DNA from: Anaeramoeba flamelloides
Taxonomy: Eukaryota > Metamonada > Anaeramoebidae
Assembly: GCA_027625915.1 (NCBI GenBank)
Contig: JANTQA010000016.1
Coordinates: forward strand, 4,035,001 to 4,099,000
Direction: 5' to 3'
Length of the DNA stretch: 64,000 nt
In this document: piece after piece, positions 45,101 to 56,655 of the stretch
How positions within the stretch are numbered: position 1 is the stretch's first letter
Layout: the number at the start of each line of letters is the position of its first letter
Translations under genes and position numbers: made by a program
Notes under the pieces: model-generated
Told to the model about the DNA's origin: nothing
The model's database searches: none
The model's input: the letters and a program-made list of their open reading frames with translations, nothing else

Positions 45101-46443
45101 AAATCAATTAGTGTAATTGTAAGGTATTTTCAAAAAAGTAGAACATTTTTTTTGTATTTCATAAAAAATCATCTTTTTTAGTCAAAGTATTCATTAATTT
45201 ACATTACCAAATTAAGTTAAATATGAATACTGATTAAATAAATGGCTATAGTATTTTTTTCAAAATATATTCTATAAAAATATTTCCAAAAAAGAAATTA
45301 AAAATTGTAATTTTTTTGGTGAAAACAATACACGGACAAATTTCAATAAAATACCGAAAATATATAAAGGTCACTAATGATTTTTTAAACAATAAAATGC
45401 AGTTATATGTTTTCAATTCTATTTGAAATTTTGTTGAGATTAAACAAGTTATGAAAACGGTTTTTTGTATTAAAAGAAAATAATACACACCAATTTTCAC
45501 CCTATAAAAAATATCAGATAAAATCGAGTTTCGAAATTTTAATATCTTTTATTTATGGAATGCAATACTAAGAAACAAATTGAATTATTATTAAGAATCA
45601 ATTAATGGCTGTTAATGATTTCAGATATTTAAATACTTTCATGAAGATTGAATTTAAAAGATATATTTTAAAATAAATTTGCCCCACTTTATTAGAAAAG
45701 CTTTATATTTATTGATCTCATCAATAAAAAATGATCTAGGTTTTTGGAAAAATTCCAACATTTTTAAAAAAAATATACATTTCACCACAGATTTAAAGTC
45801 TGAATTACCCCTGTTCAGACTTTTAATTTGCAAAATATATTTCTTGAATTTGTCTCCAATACAGAATGGTAGCTTCAAAAAAATTTTTTTATACAAATTA
45901 AATAATTAACAAAAAGAAATTATTTTTACAAATTATTTTTTTGATATTCCAAAAAAATTGAAAAAACAACATTAATCCTTAAAAGGGAATAAAACTAATG
46001 AGTCTTTGGCTATTTATGAAATTAGTTAATAAATAAATCTTGAAATTAAAAAAAATACAAGAAATAGTTACTTTTAGAAGTTCTAAATCTGGTATTTTAA
46101 ATACTGAAAAATTATTTCTTTTGAGTTTTTATTTTTAGATTTTGAAAAGGTAATTAAAAGAAAAAAATTTCCAAAATAACAATTTTTGAATTATTAGTAA
46201 AAAAACTAATAATTTATCCTGATATACGATTTATAAGGGATTTTTTAACACACACGAACTTTGTAGAACTATTATCATGGACTTTCAATTAAAACTTACT
46301 TTTTTTTCGACAAACCAATCTCTAACTAATAATTTAACTATTGGCACACAATTTTTAATTTTCTTCCAATATTTTTCATCTTGATTGTTTCGGAAAATTT
46401 GTTTCTGGAAAAAGTTATAATTTGAAGACAGAAGTATGCTATC
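41417..46443 (-). CDS. Fragmentary gene of unknown function, two candidate exons
   Basis: Exon candidate 46443-46300 is 48 codons (DSILLSSNYNFF...DEKYWKKIK...VRDWFVEKK), bounded by a CAAAAG acceptor and a perfect GTAAGT donor. The only downstream exon I can pair with it is 41515-41417, phase 0 at both sides. I do not recognise the protein. A further minus-strand frame at 45896-45654 has mild coding character but is part of an inverted repeat. No first exon is visible between 46443 and the plus-strand kinase start at 46839, so this may be a partial or dead gene broken up by repeats. Confidence 0.3.
42131..42720. repeat. Second cluster of hairpin units (family H)
   Basis: At least five degenerate copies of the modules seen at 1370-1920. 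Entry motifs: GTACCTAGGTTTT (about 42150), GTTCTAGGTGTTTTT (about 42318), GTGCCTGGGTTTTCC (42583), GTGTCCTAGATTTT (42626). Exit motifs: AACTAACGAAAACC (42402-42415), AACCTAAAGG (42446), AACTAAAGG (42616), AACTAACGG (42708). Stems include GAGGTTTTCTATTTTA paired with AATAAATAGAAAACTC. Confidence 0.55.
43770..43965. mobile_element. Degenerate family G MITE
   Basis: Left end TTGTGATTTCAACTTTTAAGG then TACAAACTTTCAAC, matching the family G end; right end ...AGTTTGTGTCTTGAGG matches the opposite end with more changes. Middle sequence (TTGCTTCACTGCG) is shared, inverted, with the copy at 44700-44887, so these two form a subfamily. Confidence 0.5.
44586..45118. repeat. Inner inverted repeat nested in the 2.2-kb palindrome
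   Basis: Arms 44586-44703 and about 45008-45118 match in reverse complement (CTAATTGATTTTTT, GACATTTGAATAATGT, ATATTTTGATCTT). The 300-bp spacer carries a family G MITE. Confidence 0.7.
44700..44887. mobile_element. Family G MITE copy inside the inner inverted repeat
   Basis: Right end ...AAAGTGAAACTGTGTG|TA (TA at 44888) with GTTGAAAGTTTGTACC and CTTAATTTGAGAATTTTT inside, as in the copies at 14083 and 59353. The left end is diverged. It is inverted relative to the copy at 43770-43965. Confidence 0.55.
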
Positions 46444-46838
46444 CTTTTGAGAAACAAACCCCATAAGTTGAATACAGAAAGCGGATATCAATAAAAAATG
46501 TTCAAAAAATTATCCAAAAAATGTGACAAAAAAGTTTTAAAAGTTTAAAAATAGTTCAAGTTCAAATTGTCAATTGTTTTAAAGTTAATTTGAAATCGTA
46601 TTTCTCAAACCAAAATAAATTAGAAGTATTCAAAAAAAAAATAACTTTTAATCTTGAAGAAATAAATAAAACTGTAAATCAAAAAAGAAAACATGAAGGA
46701 AAAAAGGTCTCTTCAAATTCAACACTCTGAATCAATACAACAATATTTTGCAATTAATAAAAATTATTTTTTGAAACTTTTTTTTTACATCTTTTGTTTC
46801 ATTTACAGAATTAAACACTGCCACGAAACAACAAATTT

Positions 46839-49800
46839 ATGAACCCAAGAAGTACAAAGTATGGGAATATCGGAAGGTTGCCTTCAAAAAAATCTCTTCC
46901 TTCTACAATCATTACCAACGAACAAAAAAATGAATTACAAAGTATCTTCGAGGATCTTTTACTTCCTCAGACGCTAAGCGCAAGAGAAAGCCCCATAAGA
47001 GGCTATTCTTTTGATTCCTCTGTCAACGTTTATGGGAGGAACACTAATCGCTTGAATGTAAAAAACGTGTTAAGACCAACAACTTCACTTCTGTCTTTGA
47101 TTGGACTCGAAAATCTAAACTCATCAGAGTCTTCGTCTTCTACTTCGACAACAAGCACAACGCCACTGTCCGATTCAAACTCGGACTCTGAAAAAGAAGA
47201 AATAAACAAAAATTGTGATCTTAAACTATCTCAAACAGATCAATCAGGAAAAGAAAAAGAAAAGGAAAATACAGATCAAAGTGAAAATGCAAATGAAAAC
47301 CACAACAATAAAGAAATAAAAAAAAGGGTTAGTGGAAGACTTGGGATAAGCAGCAAATCCATTTTAAAAGAACTCTCACAGGAACTTTTTGGAATAAGGA
47401 ATCGGTCGTTGGACAACCAGTATATTTCCAATTTCACAAAGGAAGAAAACACAAATAATGAGTCACGAGGAAAGCCATTCCAACAAGAAAATGGAAAGGG
47501 AATTTTAATACACAACCAAGGTGGTGAAAAAGAAGTCAAAAATAAAGAATTAGTCTCGGAAAGGGATCAAGTAAAAAGCCAAAAGACAGAATTAAAAAAA
47601 ATGGATCGTTATCTTAATTTGAAAAAAAAAAATTCCTTATTTGACCGAGCTAAGCGCCATACAAAAAGAAGAATAAAAAAAAAACTCAAAAAAAAAAAAG
47701 AAAAAAAAAAACTCAAAAGAAAAATGAAGAAGAAATTAAGGAAACAAAAAAGATCATTGAAAAAAAAATTAAAAAAAGAAAAAAAGTATAATCAGAAATC
47801 AGAACAAGAAAGAGAAAAAGAAAAAAATAAATTCCTACAACAACAACAACAACAACAACAGCAACAACAACAGCAACAAAGAATAAAGGAAAAAGAAAAA
47901 CCAAAATTAAAGATAAAAATAAATCAAAAGAAAGCCGAAGGTATGCCAATCAAAGAAAGAACTGAAAAAGCCCCAAACCAAACTCCAAACCAAGGAAAGG
48001 GTAAAGAAATTAAGAAAGTTAAAAAATTGAGAAAAAAAAGTAAAAGAAAAAAGAGACTAGCCTATAAGAAAAAAAATTCACCATTTTCTCCAAATTCGCC
48101 ATCGATTTTAAGATCACCAAGCTCAGTAAATGATTATATGAGCCCAAGAAGCCGAAAGAAGTATTCACGAACATTAAGGATAAACAGCCCTTTAAATAAA
48201 TATTCCAATCAGAGAACACCATCATTATCTGGCCAAACAATTCGAGTTTTGGCCAAATTCCGAACCAATTTGCGAATAAAGTTTGAAAAGCAAAGAATGG
48301 AATCTCTGGAAGAAATGGAAAAATTGCAAAAGCAAATTGAGAGATATTCCAAAAAATTACAAAATTTGCTTAAAAAACAGGAAATGCTCTCAACAGAAAA
48401 TAATAGTATCAATATTTTGACCATGTTGCAAACAAACCAATTGGTAAACATCCCCTTTAAACAATCGTCGATAGGAGGGATCAAAAGGTATGTTGCCGTT
48501 TGTCAAAAGTTAATTGAATTGATCCAAATATTTCGAAACCTAACGGATAATCAGTTAACTATAAAAAAATGTGGAGAGCTAATTAAAAAAACGAGAATAT
48601 TGTTCAACAAATGGGAAACTGATTGGCCAAATAAAAACTTTGCTTCTTCCTTAATTTTTTTATTATCTGTTATTTCAAGATCCCTTGAACAATTGGATAT
48701 GTCGCCTAAGGAGTATGAATTTTTATTCCACGCCTTTCCAACCTTATTTTCAAGAAACCAGTTAACACCGTCCAAAAGCAGTCCAAAGCTAAATAGAATT
48801 GGCTTAAATAACTCGGAAATAGCACCTCCTCCAAAAATTTTTGGTAATGACCCGAATAGAATTGAAAAAAATAAATCTAAAAATAATGAAAATTCAAATA
48901 AATCGAAAGCACCGATCGTGAAAAGAATAATTTATAGATTAAAATCAAATAAAAATCAAAAGAAAACTTTACAAAAAGAAAATGGTGAATCGGTAGAGAA
49001 TAGAATGAAAATGAAGATTGATAATTCGTTCAAAGTGGGAGATGAGAATTGGAATGAGGATGAGGATGGGAATGGTAATGGCAATGGGAATGAGAATAGG
49101 AATAAGAATTATCAAAGTGGAATAAATACAATTAAAAGAAAAAAATTTTCAAAAAAAAATATTACGCCATCTCAACAGATTGTCGAGAGGGCAAAAGAAA
49201 AGGTTGAAGAGCAACAAAAAATCCTTAAGCAAACCGAAAAATGTAAATTGGATGAACAAAACAAATCCAAAATCCAAAAAAATGACCTAATAGAGCAAAT
49301 TGAACAATTTGAAATTTGTAGAATTTGCTCTAGAAAAATAAGAATTGACAAATTAATTGAGCATGGGGAATTTTGCGTAATCCAGGCCAAATCTAAACTT
49401 AAATTGATGGGGATAGATAAAAATCTAAAAGATTTATTGATTGAAGATGAAAAATCAACCAATAAATTTAAAGATCTTGAATTATCTGAAAAGGATTTGT
49501 CTTTGTTAGATTTTGTTAAAACAACAGTAAAATCGTAAGTTGAATAGTCATTTCATTCTCTCTTTTTTTTTTTTTTTTTTTTTTTCCTTTTTATTATAAT
49601 TTGATTGTCTTTTAATGGTATAAACGTGGAAGAACGATAATAGATGTTATTAATTTTGTAATTTTGATTTCACTGAGAAATGATCTTTCAGTATTTAATC
49701 CTTATTTAAAAAGACCAAGTCTCAATAATTGAGATATGTAACATCTTATCGAGAATGGTGTATTTTTTTAAAAAATTACTCTTTCCTTCGATTTTAAATT

Positions 49801-52800
49801 AATGGTATTATTAACTAAATTGTATATATTTTAAAAAGCATATTAAAGAATAAATTAAGTACGTACGTTCTAAATGGATTCTTCAGATACATTACAAAGG
49901 AATTCCGTTTAGGTTGGTTAAGGTGAATGGTATACTTTATCCAAAGATTTAAAAAATTTTTTTGACAAAAAATAAACTTTTTTTGGCTTTTCTATTTTAT
50001 GATTCTACTCTAAAACATCACTTACAAAACCCTTAAAAATACACCAAGAAGACATTTATCCAATTGATTTTTCATTTAAGTCAGTTATTAGTGCAAACGC
50101 ACCGATATCTCAGTAAAATTTAATATTTTCCCCAATAAATCAATACTACTCTTCATTGAGGTTATGCGATAAGCTAGCATTTACAGTAGAACGAAAAAAA
50201 AAGAAACAAAAAAAAAAACGCCATTTTTTTTCAAAAATAATTTATTTTAATATTTTGATAAAAAAGAGTATATTAACCTTAACCAAAACGAAAGGATAAT
50301 ATTTATAGTGTATCTGAAGAATTCGTTTAGAAAAGCACCCACCCTTAAAGTGTATAAATAAACAATTTAAAAAAATAATATAAAAACAAAGAATTAATTC
50401 TGAAAAGGTAAATTGAAAGTTTTATTTGATAATTCTCAAATGATCAAGATCGTAAACATCAAATTTTTTACAAACACTCATTATTTGATTTAGATTTACT
50501 TTTAAAACCCGAAGTCGAGTTGATCAATAAAAAATGTTCCAATTGCTTCTTAATGTAAATTTTGGTTTTTAAAAAAAAACACTTAAATCTTTGAAAAAAA
50601 TCGATTTATTTAAAAGTTATTTATTAAAAATCATTTTAAAGTCACTGGGCCAAAAAAAAAAAAAAATACAGAATCCATTATTATATCCCATAATATTTTG
50701 AAGTTTTGTTCAATTTTTTTTTTAAAATTCAAAAATAATTATTTTACTTTTTTCAGTTTCATCTCTTTTCCAATTTAAAAAAATATTTTGAATTGTTTTA
50801 ATAAAACAATCAAAATTTAATAAATATTACAACTTTATATGATAATCAATACAAAGTTTATCCCTTGATAAATTAATTTAATTTTTAAATTGAAGTTGAA
50901 ATAAATTTCAAACTATTGGCAACTATTTATATTATATTTACATTCATTATACTTAAATCTCGCTTATTTAAATGAATTTTCTCTTTTATTATTTTTTTTT
51001 TATCCATTCAATGCTTTATTTTTCTTTTCCAATCTTAATAGTGTTTTAAATGTTAATATTAATGATCATAATGGGATCGTACAATGCGAAACTTATTTAC
51101 GCGAATTAAAAAAAGTAATTTATAAATTTATTAATTCGTATCATGTTGAAGTTATTAATCATGTGGAAAAATATCTGGACAATATTCAATTACGGGTAAG
51201 GGAATTAAGGGAAAATACAGTTGCATCATTTCGAATAAAAAAAACATTAAGTAAAGAATCTTCTAATGAAAATAAGAATAAGAATAAGAATAGTTCTGAT
51301 TTTTCATCCAAAAATATACCAAGTATTTCAGATTTTGAATTGATCAAGCACATTTCTTCTGGAAGTTATGGACAGGTATTTTTGGCAAGAAAAAGGCAAA
51401 CCAATGATTTATTTGCTATTAAAGTCTTAGAAAAACAAGATATGACATTAAAGAATCTTGTACAAAAAGTTAAAGATGAAAAAATGATCATGATCAAAAC
51501 CGGGAATGATTTTGTTGTCCAATTATTTTATTCTTTTCAATCAAAAAAAAAATTATATTTAGTAATGGAATATTGTCCTGGTGGCGATTTATTTTCGATT
51601 TTGACTTATAGTCAGAATTTCAGCGTGAGTGCTGTCCGGGCATATTTAGCTGAAATTATTTTAGCAATAGAATTTTTGCATAAAAAGGGTATTATTCATC
51701 GGGACATCAAGCCAGACAATATTCTATTAGATGTTGAAGGCCATTTAAAATTAACAGACTTTGGCTTGTCGAAAATTGGTATTTTTGAAAAAAGAGAATT
51801 TCAAAATAAAAAAAGCACCAATCTTTATAATAATGATGATTTTATTTATGTATCAAATAACAGTAGTAGTAGCGATTTTGAAGAATCTAACCAACAATTC
51901 CAATTATCAATCGAAAAGGATTACACTGAAAATGCAACTAATAAAAATGATAAAGATAATGAATCAACAGATTCAACAATTGTTGTAGACCATAGCAATA
52001 TGTCATCACAAAATGAAGATTTAACCGACGAAATTACCGTTATTGATCGGGATAATGTCAATTTAAATGAGAAAAAATATCAAAAGGTAATCGATAATAA
52101 TATGAAAAAAGTCTATTTAAAAAATTCTCATTCTGAAAAAAGTAAAGATAAGAGAAAAAAAATAACCATAAAAAGAACCAGCAGTGATTTTAATACATTT
52201 GTTAATAATCACAAGAATGAGAATGTGTATAAGAATGTGAATATGGATGAGAATGGGAATGACTATCTGGACCAAATAGAAGAGGAAATGAGTAGTGAGA
52301 TATCATTTAACACTGTAATGAATAATATTAATAAAATTGATAAAGAAAAAAAAGAGCTTAAAAACGAAATCAGGAACAAAATAGGATCATGTATGTACCA
52401 AAAAAAAAATTCCAAGCAACCGATCCTAAATAATGAAAATGAAAATTATTATTACCCGGTACGAAAAAAATTTTATAGCTGTCTCGGCACGCCATATTAC
52501 TTGGCACCAGAGATTATTTTAGGCCAGGGGCATTCATTTGAAGTGGATTGGTGGGCTTTGGGTGTTATGGCCTATCAGATGACAGTGGGTTATATCCCAT
52601 TTGAGGGGGAATCCAAGGAGGAAATATTGACAAATATCTTGGCTCTTAATAGAATGAATGTGGAAGAAATTGATCCAGTCCTTGAAGACTTAATTTCAAA
52701 ATTGCTTGTGATCGAGCCTTCAAAAAGACTAGGTACGATGGGCGCAACTGAAATCAAAAACCATGAATTTTTTAAAGAGATCGATTGGAAAGATATTAAA

Positions 52801-53196
52801 ACCCAAAATCCTATGTTTGTACCAAATCTGAAAGAGCCAACAGACCTCAAATATTTTAAAAAATCTAGATATCACCAAGAGGATTTTCTTGACCAAGAAA
52901 TATTAAATGATATGAGAAATGCCACCTTTGATGAAACCTTATTTTATTCGCAACCCGAAAACGTTTTTGACGAGTTTTCCAGTGTTAACTGGACAGGGCT
53001 CTTGAAAATGAATAGATTAATCGTTGGCAATTATGACTCTGCTAATGTTTCTTCAATGACGATGACGAGTACATCAGAACTCACCACGGATTTATCATTA
53101 ACAACAGATGACGCAATGTATACGGATGATTTTTCTGAAGAGGAACTATCATTTGAACAAAGCCAACAATTGTCTGAAGTTGAGATAAACAATTAA
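46839..53196 (+). CDS. MAST/IRE/Rim15/Greatwall-class AGC kinase
   Basis: Two exons, 46839-49534 and 51042-53196, joined TC|T across GTAAGT...ATAG; 1,616 residues. The stop seen at 49538 is part of the donor. Plant IRE and fungal Rim15/Cek1 kinases, and animal MAST/Greatwall, share this layout and act in nutrient and cell-cycle control, several through endosulfine-type PP2A inhibitors. Visible in order: Ser/Lys-rich N-terminus with a poly-Gln run (47838-47879) and very basic coiled coil; helical region about 460-640; IRE-like zinc finger CRIC...HGEFC (about 827-846); kinase from about 997: SSGSYGQVF, FAIKVLEK, HRDIKPDN, DFGLSK; then a 245-residue insert rich in Asn, Ser and Lys before GTPYYLAPE (about 1381), the trait of Greatwall/Rim15/IRE. 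The AGC tail (FSSVNW) follows. Start: ATG at 46839, 27 bp after a TTTACAG acceptor, suggesting a 5' UTR intron. Confidence 0.85.
49535..51041 (+). other. 1.5-kb intron of the MAST-class kinase gene
   Basis: GTAAGT donor directly after codon bases TC and CTTAATAG acceptor at 51041; the next exon is open far upstream of its first Met-like codon. It holds a 25-nt T run and a 462-bp inverted-repeat element. Confidence 0.8.
49869..50330. mobile_element. 462-bp MITE-like element with about 65-bp inverted repeats
   Basis: Left TCTAAATGGATTCTTCAGAT and right complement of TCTAAACGAATTCTTCAGAT, continuing through GGTTGGTTAAGGT/GGTTTTGGTTAAGGTT to ATACT. No coding capacity and no clear target duplication; lies in the kinase intron. 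Confidence 0.7.
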
Positions 53197-54039
53197 GGAA
53201 TTTCATTTTTTTATTTTTTCTCTTTACTTGTGAAATATTTATGATAATTATAATTATACAAATGAAAAAATGAGATTTTTTTCTTTTTCTTTTTCTTTTT
53301 CTTTTTCTTTTCTTTAGAATATAGCTGAAGTATTTTATTAGAAAATTAGGTTCCGTCATAAGAATTTTGATATATTATTTTTTTTTTTAACAAAAATAAT
53401 TTTTTATTTTTTTTTTTTTTTTTTTAAATGGTTCTTTATTTTTATGTAATATTCGTTTATTGGTTAATTTAAATAAAATTACTTGGTTTTAAATTTTATT
53501 CAAAAATATGCTATTTTTATTCAATTCTAATAATTATCATTTTGTAAACATTTAATTAAAGATTAAAATTTTTTGAAAGATTCTAAAAAAAAAAAAAAAA
53601 AAAGTATAAATCTAAAAGATTATTTATAAACATTTATCAAGCTTTTTGTGAATAATTTATTGAAAAACAATTATTGTTTGTGTTCTCTAAACCATATTTC
53701 AAAAATTATAACTCACCTGAAATAAAAAATCGGTATTGTTTTGTCTGATATAATAACTAATTATTAAATCTTATGAATATTTTCTGTGTTTATGAGAAAT
53801 AAGCTATTTTTCAAAAACTTTAATTCTCCTTATAATGTTCATTAAAGTGGTTCTGTGGGCTTATGCCATATTCTTATCAAAAAAATTTTTCAATTTTTGG
53901 ATCAGAATCATTTTTTCTAATTTTGCAAATTTTAGTATTTTCTTTTTCTTTTTATTCTAATTTTGCAAATTTTTTTTCTTTTTTTGATTTTTCTTTTTCT
54001 TTTTTTTTTTTTTTTTTTTTTTCTTTTTTCTTTGATTTT

Positions 54040-54081
<42 letters not shown>

Positions 54082-54377
54082 AAAAGATCATTTCGAAAAA
54101 AAAAAGATCTTTGAAAAGAGAAATAATAATTTTAAGAAAAATGAGGCTAATGTGATTCGTTTTAAAATGAATTGAATTATAAGCAAAAAATCTTCTTGTT
54201 TTCTTTTTTTCTGTGAAAGTTCAGTAATAAACAATAAATAATGTTAATTTTCAAAAAATTGTAATTTACTTTGTTTTAGTTTTTGATTTTATTTTTTTTT
54301 TTTAAATTTAAAATATCAGGTTTTTATATAATATAGAATCATTTAAAAGTGAATTACAAATCAGATTTAATTATTAG
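53197..54377. other. Intergenic with long T and A tracts
   Basis: 3' flank of the kinase gene. (CTTTTT)n and T-rich runs at 53281-53312 and 53990-54079. One possible first exon for the next gene is the ATG at 53835 (MFIKVVLWAYAIF), a hydrophobic stretch, but no convincing donor follows. Confidence 0.4.
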
Positions 54378-54787
54378 TTGTTGTTCTTGAATACTCAAGG
54401 ATATGTTATTCTTTTCCAAATTAGTATTCCATACTTAGTCGCAATTTTTGAAATTGGGTTTAGTTTGGGCTTATTATTGGGTAGTGAATTGGATGTCCCC
54501 TTGAAACAAGAAGAAAAAAAAAGCACGGTTTATATTTTGAAACCGGATTATTATCGTTTTGCATGTATTGTTTTGATCACTGTAATTCAGGTTTAAGAAA
54601 ATTAATTATATGTTAGTAATTTGGAGAAATTTGCCAAAAAATTATTTTATTGCATTTAGTATTGTTTGTTTCAATTTAAATTATTTAATCATAGGTGTTT
54701 AATAATCAAAAAATTCAAGAAATTTTTAATAAAAAAGTAAAAAAGAGAAAGTATTTTGTAAATGTAGAAAAATCTTACTTGTTATGA
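54378..54787 (+). CDS. Possible small membrane protein, 3' exons only
   Basis: Exon 54378-54590 (71 codons) after a TTATTAG acceptor, then a 104-bp intron with GTTTAA donor and CATAG acceptor, then 54695-54787 (30 codons and TGA), phase 0. The protein has two hydrophobic segments (ISIPYLVAIFEIGFSLGLLL and YYRFACIVLITVIQ) separated by a charged loop, and a basic C-terminal tail (KKVKKRKYF). I do not recognise the family. A first exon is not certain; codon use looks better than in the surrounding DNA. It may also be a relic. Confidence 0.35.
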
Positions 54788-55311
54788 ATTGAATTGTTAT
54801 TCGGTGTTTATATTTTAATTTGAATGTTAATAGGTCAATGAATTTTTGTTCAGAATTGTCTGAAAAGGTTATCATTTATCAGAAAAGAATCTTTTATAAA
54901 AATTGGTATTCAAAAAAAAATTCATATCTTTTCTTTGAAAAAATTTTTCACCAATTAAAAATAAATTGATAAAAGTTTTTGATAACACTTAAAATTCCTC
55001 GGTTTATTTGATTTTTGTGTTTGATCAAATACTGAAAAAAAAACCTTATTGTAGAATTGTTGTTGAATAGGGTCTTTAAATTGATACATTATCGAATATG
55101 AAAAATAAAATCAATAAAAAATTGAAACAAAAAAACTTCAAAGACTAAGTCATTCTTTGTATCAACCAAACCAACAAACACAAAAAAATTCTAACCATTG
55201 TGGAAAAAAAGTGAAACATCGTTTTGAATTGTGAACATTAATAGAACAAGAAAATTCAAAGTAAGATCAATTGATAAAAGAATAAATAGATTAATAAATA
55301 CAATATGAAAT

Positions 55312-56045
55312 ATTCAATACCACAACAGTTTTTTTTAATACTATCTTTATGTATAAGGTTTTCTTTGATTAATCAATTATTGAAAATTTGTTCAAAAAAT
55401 TGATTATTATTGAGATCCCCAAAACCACACTTACAATTTCTATAAGAAAGTAGATTTTAATTGTATTTATTGGATTGATTGAAAATAATATAATGAATAT
55501 TCTTTGAAGTTTATTGGTTTCTTTATTTTATTTGACTTTAGTTTTCGTTTTCATTTTGAGACATTTTTCCAATGAAAAACAGTTTCACTTTTTTTCCACA
55601 ACAGTGATTTAGGCTATCAAAATCTCAAGTGTTACTGATAAACTAGAATAAATATCTAAAAATTTTTATTTCATAATCCATTTGAAAAATTGTTTTTACT
55701 CTTGCTTTGAATAAAGTATTTTATTGCTTTAATTTATAGTAACTTTGTAAATTTGGTTTACCAAGAGAAATACTCTTTCTCTATGTTGTTTAAAAAGTTA
55801 AGGTTAAATTGTAAAAATCGTAATTGAACTAAAAATTTTATTCAATATATTTGAATTTCAGTAGTCTGAACCGTCAAGCCAACAAACACAATTTAAATCT
55901 ACTTTCTTTTTTGAAATAGTAAGTGTGGTTTTGAGAGATCTCAAAAATAATCAATTTTTTGAACAAATTTTTAATAATTGATTAATCAAATAACAACTCA
56001 CCTAAAAGATAGTATTAAAAAAATATACTTGTGGTATTGAGTTCT
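55312..56045. mobile_element. Foldback element, 734 bp, arms about 175 bp
   Basis: Arms 55312-55490 and 55870-56045 are reverse complements: CAATACCACA ends, TTAATACTATCTTT, TTGATTAATCAATTATT, CAAAAAATTGATTAT, AAAACCACACTTAC, GAAAGTAGATTT. Centre near 55680 has no coding capacity. It ends 75 bp before the large transposon. Confidence 0.75.
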
Positions 56046-56120
56046 CCATTTTAACTTATTTATTTTTTCTTTAATCAATTGATTTATCTTAATTTTCATT
56101 TTTATTTTGTTTACAATTTA

Positions 56121-56565
56121 CAGCTGTTCCAAGGCTACCGTGAAAATTTTTTCTATATCAACTTTAGGTGCTGATATAGAATCTTTATAAGCTGATTTCA
56201 AAACTCTAATACCTCATATGATTTTTTATTTTTCCATATGAGGTAATATTCAAGATTTTTTTGTGTTATTGGAAAAATGAAAAAAAAGATCCCTTCCTAG
56301 AAAAAAAAAAACAAAATTGAAAAATTGAAAATAACCTCTCAAAATTAACTGGAGGGGTAATGTAATTTTTGAAAGATCGATGAATGAGAAGCCTTTAGAG
56401 ATGAAAAAAAAACACTATTTAATTTTGTTAGCTTTGAAGGGATCCTGGGTTTTTAAGTTTTTTGAAGGGATCCTTTTATTTGAAAAAGAAAAAAAAACTA
56501 TTTTTGGAAACGAAAACAAATAAAATTGAAAAACGAAGCACTTTCTTCGTTTTCTTGAAAAAAAG
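56121..56565 (+). repeat. Left terminal inverted repeat of the transposon
   Basis: Begins CAGCTGTTCCAAGGCTACCG. It contains a small palindrome ACCTCATATG...CATATGAGGT at 56211-56244 and two GAAGGGATCC direct repeats near 56437 and 56463. It ends at TTCTTCGTTTTCTTGAAAAA. Confidence 0.9.
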
Positions 56566-56655
56566 GTGATTTTATTTAGGAAAAAATTTAATATTGTATT
56601 GAGAAATTAAATTTTATTAGCCTAATATTTTTGTTTTGAAAATGTATTATCCTAT

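Larger units (their letters stand above)
44037..46247. repeat. 2.2-kb palindrome with arms of about 550 bp
   Basis: Arms 44037-44595 and about 45690-46247 are reverse complements with scattered changes (for example GTATTTAAAATACCAGATTT at 44190 and its complement near 46094; TTTGTGGTGAAATGT near 44500 and its complement near 45780). The interior holds a second inverted repeat and a MITE. The right arm abuts the orphan exon at 46300. It may be a foldback transposon or an inverted segmental duplication; no target duplication is evident. Confidence 0.75.

Noticed and set aside
46839-49538. Stand-alone zinc-finger protein ending at 49538
   Set aside because: The stop is within a GTAAGT donor and the downstream kinase exon is open in matching phase; finger plus kinase is a known architecture.
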